A stretch of 64,000 bases of DNA from Coffea arabica (taxonomy: Eukaryota > Streptophyta > Magnoliopsida > Gentianales > Rubiaceae), in contig NC_092320.1 of assembly GCF_036785885.1 (NCBI RefSeq), forward strand, positions 21,577,557 to 21,641,556. Reading direction: 5' to 3'. Each line of letters begins with the position of its first letter. The first letter of the stretch is position 1. The notes under the pieces are model-generated. The model did no database searches. It worked only from the letters and a program-made list of their open reading frames with translations, and was not told the origin of the DNA. Below, piece after piece: positions 47,101-57,253 of the stretch. Position numbers and translations under genes: made by a program.

Positions 47101-47440
47101 TCACATCGTCTTTGAGCGACAATTCCAAGCAATATTTGGGCAACGGAAACCGTGGGTAGCGATGGGAGGCAAGCGTCGGCGAGGTGAAGTGGTAGTCGCT
47201 GGTGGAAGGTGACGGGCGGAGAGAGAGGAGTTGGAGGGCCGCGGCTGCGTGGCTGTGCGACGCTGTGGTGGGTTGCCCTGTAGTGGCAGCGGCGGCGCGC
47301 AAGCAGGTCGTCTGCTTGGGCTTGCGATGCGACCGGTGGAACGACGGCAGCTCGCGGGCGGAGATGAGCTGGTGAACGACTGTGGTGGCGGCACGAGGAA
47401 GGCTGAAGACTTGGGGTATGGCGGCGGGCGGCGAGGCTTC
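47101..47440 (-). other. GC-rich block inside the LTR element
   Basis: About 340 bp much richer in G+C than the rest of the element ('ggcagcggcggcgcgcaagc'), followed at 47445-47570 by a homopurine GAAAGAA tract on the plus strand. Read from the minus strand it resembles a pyrimidine-rich leader running into a GC-rich first exon, as in captured host gene starts, but I cannot name a source. Alternatively it is ordinary lineage-specific spacer. Confidence 0.35.
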
Positions 47441-47819
47441 GATTGAGCAGGAGGAAGAAACAAAAGAGAAGAAAGAAAGAAAGAAGAAAGAAGAAAGAAA
47501 TAAAGAAAGAAAAGAAGAAGAAAGAAAGAAAAGGAAAGAAAAGAAAGAATAGGGAAAAAAGAAAAAGAAAGAAAATAGTATTTGTGTTTTTTTTTTTTTG
47601 CTTTTTTGTTTTTTTTTTTCATTTTAGAAATTTTTTTTTGTTTTCACGGAAAGACTCCCTTTTTTTTTCTCCTTGTTACTTACTTGAAAATTTTTTTTTA
47701 CATACATCATCTTTTTTTTTATTATTAACAAAATTTATTTTTGGAATTCAAAAGTAGAGATTAACAGGAAATCAATAATCGTTTTTGAGTTTTTTTTTTT
47801 GAATACTTACCTTTCCTGC

Positions 47820-48085
47820 GAATGTGACGTGGGCACGTGACGAAGGCATGGAGTGAAGAGCTCTCCAAGTTACTTGACGCGGACACGTCATGAGAGCAAG
47901 AGAGCTCTCTGACCATGAGCTCTTCAGGGGACTTGACGCGGGCGCGTCATGAGGATCGAAACTCTTTCTAACGATTCTAATCGTGAGCTCTCTATACGTC
48001 ACGACGTGGGCGCGTCATGAGGGCAGGAACCCCTTCTGACGATTCTGACCGTGAGCTCTCCATGTCTCATCACGCGGGGCGGGTC
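47820..48085. repeat. Minisatellite with palindromic GACGCGGGCGCGTC core, about 5 units
   Basis: Cores at about 47826, 47876, 47935, 48004 and 48070 with spacing 50-69 bp. Units share 'gacg(c/t)gggcgcgtcatgag' and 'gagctct'. It lies between the protease region and the non-coding interior. Confidence 0.8.
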
Positions 48086-48267
48086 ATGATAGAAGAACAC
48101 CTACAAATCAGCAAAAACGAAAATTGAAACCCAAAATCAGTCAAATTCAAGGAAAACATATTTAAACTATCACACGAAATCAAACAAACAATTAAAAGAA
48201 ATAATTGGTTTGCCTCCCAATGAGCGCCTTTCTTTAATGTCTTTTGCTAAACATTGAACACCACTCT

Positions 48268-50746
48268 TCAATCTGGGTGTAACTCAATTTTCCTGAAAAT
48301 CAGTGGCCCTCCTCCAGGATCCAAATAGCCTTTGAGTGCAGTCTTCTTTCTTAATTTTCTACTCCTTTTCACCTCATACAGTGCTTTCATTCCCTTATAC
48401 TTGTTCTCAGTAAATTTGAATTTATTCCTACAAGCAAACTCAGAAAATTCTTTCACAGAGGGATTAATAGCATGAATAGCAAACACATGGTGAGAGTTAA
48501 CAGGATGTTCCATTGTATCGAAAATATTAAAGTGGACTAATTCTCCATCAAATTCCATGGACAATGTACCCTTATTAACATCAATTTTTGTCTGTGCTGT
48601 ACTCAAAAAGGGTCTACCTAGTAGCAAAGGTGAAGGGTTAGGGGAATGATCATCATCCATGTCAAGTACATAAAAGTCAGCCGGGAATATCAATTATTAA
48701 CTTTAACCAGCACATCCTCTAACAACCCATCAGGGTATGCATTTGTTCGGTTAACTAATTGAATTATTATTTCGGTTTCTTTTAATGGACCGAGGTTCAG
48801 AGAAGCATACATAGATTTAGGCATTACGTTGATCGATGCTACTAAGTCCAGCAGGGTATTGCTAATCAGAGTATTACCTATCTTACGTGGGACAGTAAAT
48901 CTATCTGGATCCCCACACTTTGGTGGGAGCTTTCTTTGGAGAATTGTTGACACATTCTCCCCAAGAATAACTCTTTCATCTCCCCTCAACCTCCTTCGAT
49001 TGACACATAGGTCCCTCAAAAATTTTGCATACTTCGGCACTTGCTTGATGGCGTCTAGTAAGGGAATATTGATCTCTACCTTGCGAAACACCTCCAGGAT
49101 CTTTTTCTCCTTGTCCTGTTTCTTCGACTTTTCCAACCTACAAAGAAATGGAGGGGGATTAGTTTTAATGTCTATGATCGGGTCAGGGAGTACCATTGGA
49201 TTTTTGGTGCTTGTATTCTCTGCCTGAAGTTCTTTCTCAATCTTTTCTTCGTCATTATCCTTTGGAGTCACAAGTTCGGACCCCTGAATTTCCTTCCCGC
49301 TCCTTAAAGTCATTGCACTTACGTTCTTCAGGTTCAGTTCAGGTTGGGATGGCAATCTTCCATTTACTTGGGACTCCAAACGGTTGATTTTTGTGGCCAT
49401 TTGACTCATCTGATTTCTTATGTCCTGTATTTCGGAGTCCGTCCTTTGCTGATTTTGCGTGATGGTTGCCATAAGTTGTTTCATCATCTCCTCCAAAGAT
49501 GGACCAGAGCTTGGGGGCGGAGGTGGTCGGGGTTGATATTGTTGCTGGTACCCTGGTTGCTTATTTGGCACGAAATTAGACTGCATGTTCGGTGCAAAGT
49601 TGGGCTGTCTATTTCTTCCATAATTGAAATTCGGGTGGTCCTTCCAGCCGGGATTGTACGTATTCGAGTACGGGTCATAGGGCCATTTTGGCGCAGGCGC
49701 GTGACCAACCATGTTCACTTGCTCTGCACTTTCTTCCTGAATCGCTGGGCACATCTCTGTAGAATGACTCATACCAGTGCAAATTCCGCATACCTTGGCC
49801 TGAGATGCGTTTCCTACAGCCAGTTGTCTAACAAACGAGGTCGACTCAGTTAGCTGCTACTGGATAGAGGATGTCTCTACCTCATTCACCTTGCGTGTTG
49901 GGACATCCTCCCTCGTACCGAATTGTTGTGAATTCTCTGCCATCCCCTCAATTAACTCCTGTGCTTCCCGAGGGCTTTTGTTCACCAGTGCCCCTCCACT
50001 TGCAGCATTAATTATGCTCCTATCTCTGAAAAGGAGCCCCTCATAAAAATACTGTATGAGTAACTGCTCACTTATCTGGTGTTGGGGGCATTTGCTGCAC
50101 GACTTCTTGAATTGCTCCCAATATTCATAGAGTGACTCCCCTGGATGCTGTTTGATCCCGCAAATTTCTTTCCTTAGACTTGCAGTCCTGGACGCAGGAA
50201 AATATTTATCCAAAAATTTTTTCTTTAATTGGTCCCATGTGGTGATGCTACCTGGTGGCAAGTAGTACAAGCAGTCCTTTGCAGATCCTTCAAGGAAAAG
50301 GGGAATGCCCTCATTTTTATTTGTTTTTCTGTAATGCCCGGAGGTTTCATACTATTGCACACGACATCAAACTCATGCAGATGCTTATACGGCTCTTCAC
50401 CTGGTAAACTATGAAAAGAGGGTAAAAGATGAATCAGACCAGATTTTAGTTCAAATGGAGTGTTATCATTTAAGGTGGGGAAGGTAATGCATAGAGGCTG
50501 CTGATTTAAAATAGGGGCAGCCAACTCCCTTAATGTTCGTGCATTAGCCATGGTTCCTTCCTTTTGGTCAGAGTCACTTGAAGTGTCACTAAACGAATCT
50601 GTTGGTTCAACTCCTGGCTCAGGTCTCTGAGATGCAACACTGGACTGCTCCTCTCTGAGCTGTCTGATTTTCTTTCTCGTTCTACGTGCGATCTTCTCTA
50701 CTTCAGGGTCAAAAATCAAATCACCTGTACGAGAAAATCGAGACAT
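48268..50746 (-). pseudogene. Gag-protease region of the LTR element (fossil)
   Basis: Minus strand. It contains a retrotransposon Gag core ('YLPPGSITTWDQLKKKFLDK', 'FPASRTASLRKEI', 'ESLYEYWEQFKKSC'), a proline/glutamine-rich linker, and a protease-like part with 'GNTLISNTLLDLVASINVMP' (where active Ty3/gypsy proteases have D[ST]GA-type residues) and 'PLLLGRPFLSTAQTKIDV', typical of Athila-type RVP domains. It is interrupted in about three places. In relatives this protein builds the virus-like particle in the cytoplasm. Confidence 0.85.
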
Positions 50747-50815
50747 ACACTAGAAAAAAAATACCAGAAAATTAGAATAAAAATTAATTTAAAAAGAAAC
50801 AAATAATAATGCTAG

Positions 50816-50833
50816 TCCCCGGCAACGGCGCCA
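50816..50833 (-). other. Primer-binding site
   Basis: TGGCGCCGTTGCCGGGGA on the minus strand, just inside the LTR. This is the tRNA-Asp-complementary site used by the Athila/Tat lineage. Confidence 0.85.
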
Positions 50834-50838
50834 AAAAT

Positions 50839-52490
50839 TGACAGGTTATCGAAACCTGTACAATAATAAAATTAAACCTAATTTCCAGTTAAATGACCAA
50901 AACCCAATTCCAAGTACTGGAGCAGGGACTCTAGGTGTGCAATGGGTTATTTGATTCACCCGATTCCCGAAGAGTTTGCTTGATCCGATATACCCGAATG
51001 GAATGGTTATTTCCTTTCATAAATAATTATGAATTTGTAGACAGGACAAGTAGGATCGTATCCACAGGGACTGGGTATATTTGTTTCTTAAGAAATCCAA
51101 AGTAACACAGGGCGGTGATTTATAGGAACGACGACAATCAAATAAATTCAAATAAGAAAATAAAAATAAATAACTAACTAGAAATTAAACCACAATTCAC
51201 TGAACTTAGAGTAACAATAATTAAAGGCCTAAATCAATTAAAACAAGAAAACAATTAAAAATAAAATAAAGTAGGCAACTAAAAGTCAAATGGCAATTCA
51301 CTAAAATCAAGGTAGTTTTAATTAAGGATCTAGCCAAGAAGTAACTTTAGCAATGGTTCACCTAATTGATCATCGAAGCAAAGGCAATTCCAATTATTTA
51401 CTAATAAATATGTTATAATTGCCAAACAAGTGATGGCAGTCAACCCCTCCTTACTGTGTCGGTGATTAAGGTACGCCCGTTAATCACTGCTCTAATTAGG
51501 AAATAATTCTAGGTACGTCCGTAAGATTTAATTCCCTAATTGCCTTACGTATTAGAGGAGGCCTATTCTAACCAAATAACGCACTACCAGGGTTATTTCA
51601 GATTAGCCCGCGTATCCCCCTGACACAAATCTAATCGTGCCAGTTATCACTAATTTAAGGCAATTAAACAATTACGTATTTAATGCCTTAATTGACAATA
51701 GATTATCAAATCAATTAATTATCTGGATCCAAGACAATCAATTAATTAAACAATCATAAGCACTGTAACCAGGGAATATGCGAATACCAATAAATAAAAG
51801 AAAAGGGTAAAATTAAATCGATTTCACAATTTTAGGCAACTCAAAGCATCCGTTATCCCTTGACTAGAGTGAGGGAATTAATTCATTTTTGATAAACTAA
51901 ACCCACAAGAAATTGTAAAGAGAGCCGCAACCATTATCACAAAAATTGGGAAATGCAATTCACTCCAATCAAGAAAAAAATAGCAAAGTTACAAGAGGTA
52001 GCCCTATGTTTTTCTTTGAATGACATACGAAGAAAGGAATGTAAATACTAAAGGTTCAAAGATGAAGAAAAGTCAAAAGCCAAGAATGGCTTAGGGATCC
52101 TGACATTCGTAAGTCCCCAAAGCCATAAAGTAAGTCCAAAAACTGCACTCAAAGACGAAAAACTAAGAAGAAAAGCTAGTACTAGTTTTCTGCCCTCAAT
52201 TCTTCCTCTTTATCTGCGGCGGCTCCTTTTCCTCTCTTTTTTGAGGAAGACTTCGGCCAAATGACAATAAAGGGCTTGCGTCTCTTTTGTTCTAAAAATG
52301 CCCCTGCAAGCCTTCTATTTGAATTCTTTCCTGATGATTATCAAATTGGCCTTGATTGTGATGTTTTTGTTCTACTCCCTGAAATAAATGCAAATTACAA
52401 AAAGTGAATAGAATCCAGCAATTAATCCACATTAAGTCGGTTAATAGGGGAAATTAATAATAAAATAAATAGTAAAATTGCAACCTATCA
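50839..52490 (-). repeat. LTR (5' LTR in element sense)
   Basis: 1,652 bp partner of 43757-45426, followed by the CTGAT duplication. Confidence 0.95.
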
Positions 52491-52495
52491 CTGAT

Positions 52496-53314
52496 AGACT
52501 TGTTGATTCAATAATTGATACAATCAAGAACTATTATGTGGTTGAAAGAATGTGAAGAAAACGAAGGAAAATTAGGATTTTTGTGTAAATTAGAGCTTTG
52601 TTGACAGTTTTTTTAGCTCATAGTTGATTCTGTAGTGTTGTAATTGTAGTTTTCGTATTGATTTGTGATAGACTAAAAAAAAAAAAAAGTGACAACGGGA
52701 TCATATAGAATAACAACGTGAAATAATTAGTTGTAAAGATGTTAAGAAAAAATTCGTCGACTGATTTGGCCAAGGATTAATCCTAAGACCTAGTTTTGGA
52801 TAACAAGATATTAGGATTCAAATAATACAAATAAAAAGTTCGAGGGAGGATAGGGTTGGGTAAACTTTCTAAAATTCTTAGTTCTCCTATTAAATTATTT
52901 TTCATGCAGAATAGCCTACTAAATTCAAGGGAGGATAGGGTTGGGTGATAAGGAGGGAGGGATCGTAAGTTAAAAGTTCTAAATTCAAGACTTCTCACTT
53001 AATCCAAAAAAAAAAAAAAACTACTAAGTTCGTAAAAATAGTTCATCTTGGCCATTTGATTTATTCTCGCAGTTAAGATAGACAGAAGTTAGTCCACATG
53101 AGATGCATGCCTATTCTGAATGAACAATTTTAGATATTTTCCATAAAATTTTCAACCTTATTAGGCATCAGCTTCCGGTTTGATGACCTATTTCTTTTCT
53201 CAATATTTTTCCTTTAGAACCCTCATTCTCCATTTTTTTTCCATTTTTCCTATTTTCCGCCTATGCCATTCATTTTTGCCTTGATCCAAGATCTATGTTA
53301 CAAGTTGTTTGGCC
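52496..53314. other. Intergenic DNA
   Basis: Contains a 23-bp direct repeat 'gagggaggatagggttgggt' (52843 and 52930 regions) and A-runs at 52676 and 53008. No gene. Confidence 0.45.
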
Positions 53315-53513
53315 GCTTCGTAATTTACTTCTTCTTGGGCCCTATTTTTAATTGTTCTCTTTTGTGGACCGCAAACATCAGTTTTTGTTTCTAAGCTTCT
53401 TTCAATTGAAAGATGAAAGATGCTCCTTTTGTTGGAAGCTTCACTGTTTGACTCTGACTTACTTTTATATTTGCAATGCTATATATCATGCTATGTATCA
53501 TGCGTACCTTTTT
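53315..53513. repeat. Segment B, copy 2
   Basis: Matches 3505-3692 with a few substitutions and an 11-bp insertion near 53490. Here it is preceded by 'caagttgtttggcc' rather than by the Pack-MULE. Confidence 0.8.
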
Positions 53514-54059
53514 CACTGTATTTTAAACCACAAAATGTATTAGAAAAAACAAATTGTTATTTAATAATGGTCTATATTTCTCTGTATCAAAGTTATGATG
53601 AGACAACAAAAGATGTGAATAAATTAAATCTAGCGAAAGTCAACCACTTTAAGACAATTTTGATGAGTAATTAACACCATGAAAATTTTTGTGGACATAT
53701 ATGAGGAAGTCAAAAAAATTTTTTGGAAAATATGTTTTAATCCATGATGTACTTTAAGTTGTACTGATAACTAAAATAATCTCTTCATATGTGTGGTTTG
53801 TAATATAAATCTTACTTATAGAAAAAAAATTTATAAATGAGTCAAAATTTAAAAAATAATCAAAAAATAATCCAATGACCAAATATATATTTAGGAATAT
53901 CCTTTTTTTTTAAACATCATGCTTTATGGTAGATAATAGTTGATGTATATCTATAAAATTACTCATTATTGTATTTATAAAAGCTCATATTTTCATCTTT
54001 TTACTTTTTAACCTTATTTATTTTTTATTGTTGTTGTAAGCTTCAAAAGTAGGATAACA
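53514..54059. other. AT-rich intergenic DNA
   Basis: Nothing recognised. Confidence 0.4.
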
Positions 54060-54159
54060 TAAGGGTAGTATTGGAAGAAATACTTTATCTTTCTTGCATT
54101 TCCTCCAAGGGAACTAAAATATTATAAGAAATGTCAATTCAAGAGCAGTAGATGAGATT

Positions 54160-54228
54160 TTAAAAACCAAAAGGGTGCTGAGTGATATTGTGCAAAATAT
54201 TAGGAGAGGTTTCTGAAATTGTCCCTTA
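54160..54228. mobile_element. Orphan TIR end (same family as 34315)
   Basis: 'gagaggtttctgaaattgtccc' is the inverted form of the 34315 end ('gggataatttcacaaacctc'). Confidence 0.45.
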
Positions 54229-54238
54229 TAAATTTTAA

Positions 54239-54313
54239 TGGGGGGTGAAAGTTACCCCGCCCCACCCTACGCCATGAACCGCACGCAGGCACCTGCTCCA
54301 ATTGTCATCCCTA
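54239..54313. mobile_element. Degenerate hAT-like right end
   Basis: '...ccccgccccaccc...gcaggcacctgctccaattgtcatccctaa' parallels the right end of the 55150-61750 family ('...gcgcattgccatcctta'). Confidence 0.4.
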
Positions 54314-55141
54314 ATTTCATCCACTTAATCTCAAAACAAACTCATCCATACCATTAATTGCACCCATCAAATTCGTGATTTTAGGCACCTCAATCCTGTT
54401 TATTCCGAACAAAAATTTGTTGCAATAAGGTGACACTTCCACAGCAGGCAAACAAAAGTAACCCCTCCTAGCCAGAACACAGATTCTAATCTAAGAAGCC
54501 ATATGCAATATTCATTCCATCCTAATGAGATCGAATTTTTTTGTGTTTGTTCAGTCTAGCTATCTGCGGTGTTCTGGTTAAGAAATGGCACTCAATTTTT
54601 ATTGGAGATTAAATATTTAAGGTTAATTAAAAATTTTCTTCTAATTTATGTTCAGTTGCACTTTGCCTCCTTGAACTAAAAGAATGGAGGTTTACTCCCT
54701 TTGAAAGGCTCTCTCACCATAAATAAAAATAAATTAATGATGCCAACTTGTTTTAGGCAAATATGCCATTCATTGAGTTTTTGTAAAAATATAATATTTT
54801 CTTATTTATGTACAATTAGTTTAGATAATCTTTTTATTGGTAATCCCCATGCAAGGGGAAGAAATGCCACCCTAGATATTTTATTGATTAATTTTAAATT
54901 TTTGATGGAGGCAGATATGCCCAATCTCCTATAAGTGGAAAGCAAGTAAAAAAGAAGTACTACCCTTTACATATTTGAAATGAAATTAATCAAAAAACCT
55001 AAGCTAAGATGTTACAATAGAGCATCTAAAAGATGGGAACCCAAGTCTATCGTTTACATGATCTTTTTAGAGTTATTTGCCTAAATAACTCCCTGCACAA
55101 AAAAAAATTCCTAAAATGATTCAATTTCATACTTTATTCCA
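54314..55141. other. Intergenic DNA
   Basis: No gene. This is the left flank of the hAT-like element. Confidence 0.4.
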
Positions 55142-55600
55142 GTAACAACTAAGGATGGCAACGGGAAAGGGTTGGGGTGGGCGGGGGACTCCCGCTTCCC
55201 CCGCCCCGTCCTGCTTCCCCCGCGAGGGCACCCGCGGGGTTAATAAAAATTTATTATAGTTAAATTTTAATAAATAATCAAGTACTAAAATATCAATACA
55301 TCACCAAGTTATTATTCATTGTAATTTCGCAATTGAAACTCATAAAAACAATCAAACAAAAGTTATTTGAATACAATCTAACATAATAAAATAAATATAA
55401 CTAAAGTAGTTAAGTTTTCACTTTTGGTACAAATACAATCACAATTCATTATTGTGTTTTTACTTTTTTTTTTGAGAAAAAAGTGTTACTGTATTAAGTG
55501 TAATTAGGACATATCTTTGAGTATTCTTCATATAACAAAAAAATCTTTTCTCTCTCGGGTTTCCTGATTTAGAAATTTAGGGTTCTCTGGTTCCTCGTGC

Positions 55601-57253
55601 ATGGCAGCTGCGGCTGCCCCCTCATCTCAGGGTGGGGGTCTGTCTTCTTCCCCTACGTTCAAGAAGAAGGCGTTTTCTGCTTTGTTCCAAGATCAGTCGC
55701 CGTCGGAGGTGGTGAAGGTCTAGGCGGCTGTCTCCACCCATCGTGGAGAGCCTGCGGTGGTCTTCAATGCGGCAGATATTGCTGCTGTGGCGTCGCCGTT
55801 CCGTTTCACGTTGGTTGGGAAGTTTTCCAAGGGCCGTCCCCTTTTGCCTGAATTGCGTAAGTTTTTTTCTATGTTTGATCTGAAGGACTCAGTGTCTGTT
55901 GGTTTATTAGACGCTAGACATGTTTTGCTGCGATTTAATGGAGAGGCAGATTTTCTTTGTGTATGGGCAAGAAATGTGTGGTATGTTCATGGGTGTCCTA
56001 TGCGGGTTTTCAAGTGGAGTTCGAAGTTTCATGTCGATAGGGAATCGTCCCTAGTTCCCATTTGGTTCAAATTACCCAAGCTTCCTATCCATTTGTTTGC
56101 CAAGCCTTGTTTGTTTCACATTGTCTCCTGCCTGGGGAACCCGTTGTTTGTTGATGCGGCAACATCGTCTTTTATTCGTTCGAATGTGGCGCGGGTGTGT
56201 GTGGAGGTGGATCTACTGAAGTCGCTTCCCTCTAGAGTTTGGGTAGACATGGGGGATGGAGATGGATTCTGGCAACCATTGATCCCTGAGAGCCTTCCAA
56301 AGTATTGCGGTTTTTGCTATCGTCATGGGCATGAGGAGGGCCACTGCCATGTGAAGTTCCCAGAGATGCGAGTGTCGAAGGGGCCGACTCAGAAGGTCCT
56401 TGGTAGTGCTGTAGAATTGGATGATGGGGGTAAGTTGATTGCATCTTCAAAGCCTCCGGTGGGTGCAGGGGAGTCGCTAGATGCGGCTGATGGCAGTGGG
56501 GCTGCTGTTTTGCCTGGGGTGGAGGAGCCCCCTGTGGCTTTGGAGGGAGCAGTTTCAGGGATGGGCTCTGATGCTCCGTTATTACCTGCGACTGAAGGTG
56601 CGGAGCTGGTCACTTTGGCTCAGTCCCAACAACCTGGGCTTGCAGGTGCGGTTGCGCCGCGGGCATTAGAACGAACATTATCAGGCAAGTTGTGCTCGGA
56701 TGCCCTGCTGTTGCCTGCGACTGAAGGTGCGAATGCAGAGCAGATCTTTTCTGCACAGCTCCAACAGTTCGGGCTTGAACGTACGGTTGTGACGAGGGGT
56801 GAGTTAGAATCGGGTTTGGGATCAGCTGCTGCACCAGTTTTGACAATAGATTTGGGTGTCCTGCCTGCTAATCCACCGCCGTCCCAGTTTCGGGTGGCGG
56901 AGCTGGTGGAGGAGGCAATTGCTTCCGCTGCTGACAACCTCATTCACAGGTTGGCTGATCAAGTAATCGACAACTCCGATGAGTCGTCCATAGGGGCTGA
57001 CCTGGAATTGGGGGAGCTTGGGGGAGGTGGTCTTGAGCTAGCGGGTTCAGTGGAGCAGGTCAGGGTGGAGGTGAGGGAGCAGCAGGGGGCTATGGTCGCT
57101 AACCTTAATCTTTCTCCTCGCAAGGCGGATGTTAGGGATGCGGTGCAGACGCGGTTGGATGCTTTGAAAAACCCGGAGGAGTGGCATACGGTGGTGAGCC
57201 GTCGCAATAGGAGAAAATGTGATTCACCCCCCTTACTTTCTACGACCACGATC
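55601..57253 (+). pseudogene. LINE ORF1: DUF4283 and zinc-knuckle RNA-binding protein
   Basis: The first ATG is at 55601 (MAAAAAPSSQGGG). An in-frame TAG at 55721 follows 'SPSEVVKV', and the frame then stays open from 55757. DUF4283 spans roughly 55790-56260 ('FRFTLVGKFSKGRPLLPELR', 'WFKLPKLPIHLF'). A CCHC knuckle C-x2-C-x4-H-x4-C ('CGFCYRHGHEEGHC') lies near 56305-56346. A long Gly/Ala/Glu-rich low-complexity tail follows. ORF1 proteins coat the element RNA. Unusually, no stop separates this frame from the endonuclease. Confidence 0.85.

Larger units (their letters stand above)
43757..52490 (-). mobile_element. Athila-like Ty3/gypsy LTR element without polymerase (TR-GAG-like), fossil
   Basis: Two LTRs of about 1.66 kb (43757-45426, 50839-52490) start TGACAGGTT and end with a TATCA. 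A 5-bp target duplication CTGAT (43752-43756, 52491-52495) shows a single clean insertion. It is oriented to the minus strand: the primer-binding site lies at 50816-50833 and the polypurine tract at 45427-45440. The interior keeps a Gag and aspartic-protease-like region (48268-50746), but no reverse transcriptase, RNase H or integrase can be read, so it depends on a relative. LTRs differ by roughly 2% by eye plus a few small indels, so insertion is young. The coding region appears broken in about three places. Gag-only elements of this kind are known as TR-GAG in plants. Confidence 0.9.

Noticed and set aside
47101-47757. Minus- and plus-strand Lys- or Phe/Leu/Ser-rich frames in the LTR element
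   Set aside because: Products of the homopurine tract and GC-rich block; no domain or conserved pattern.
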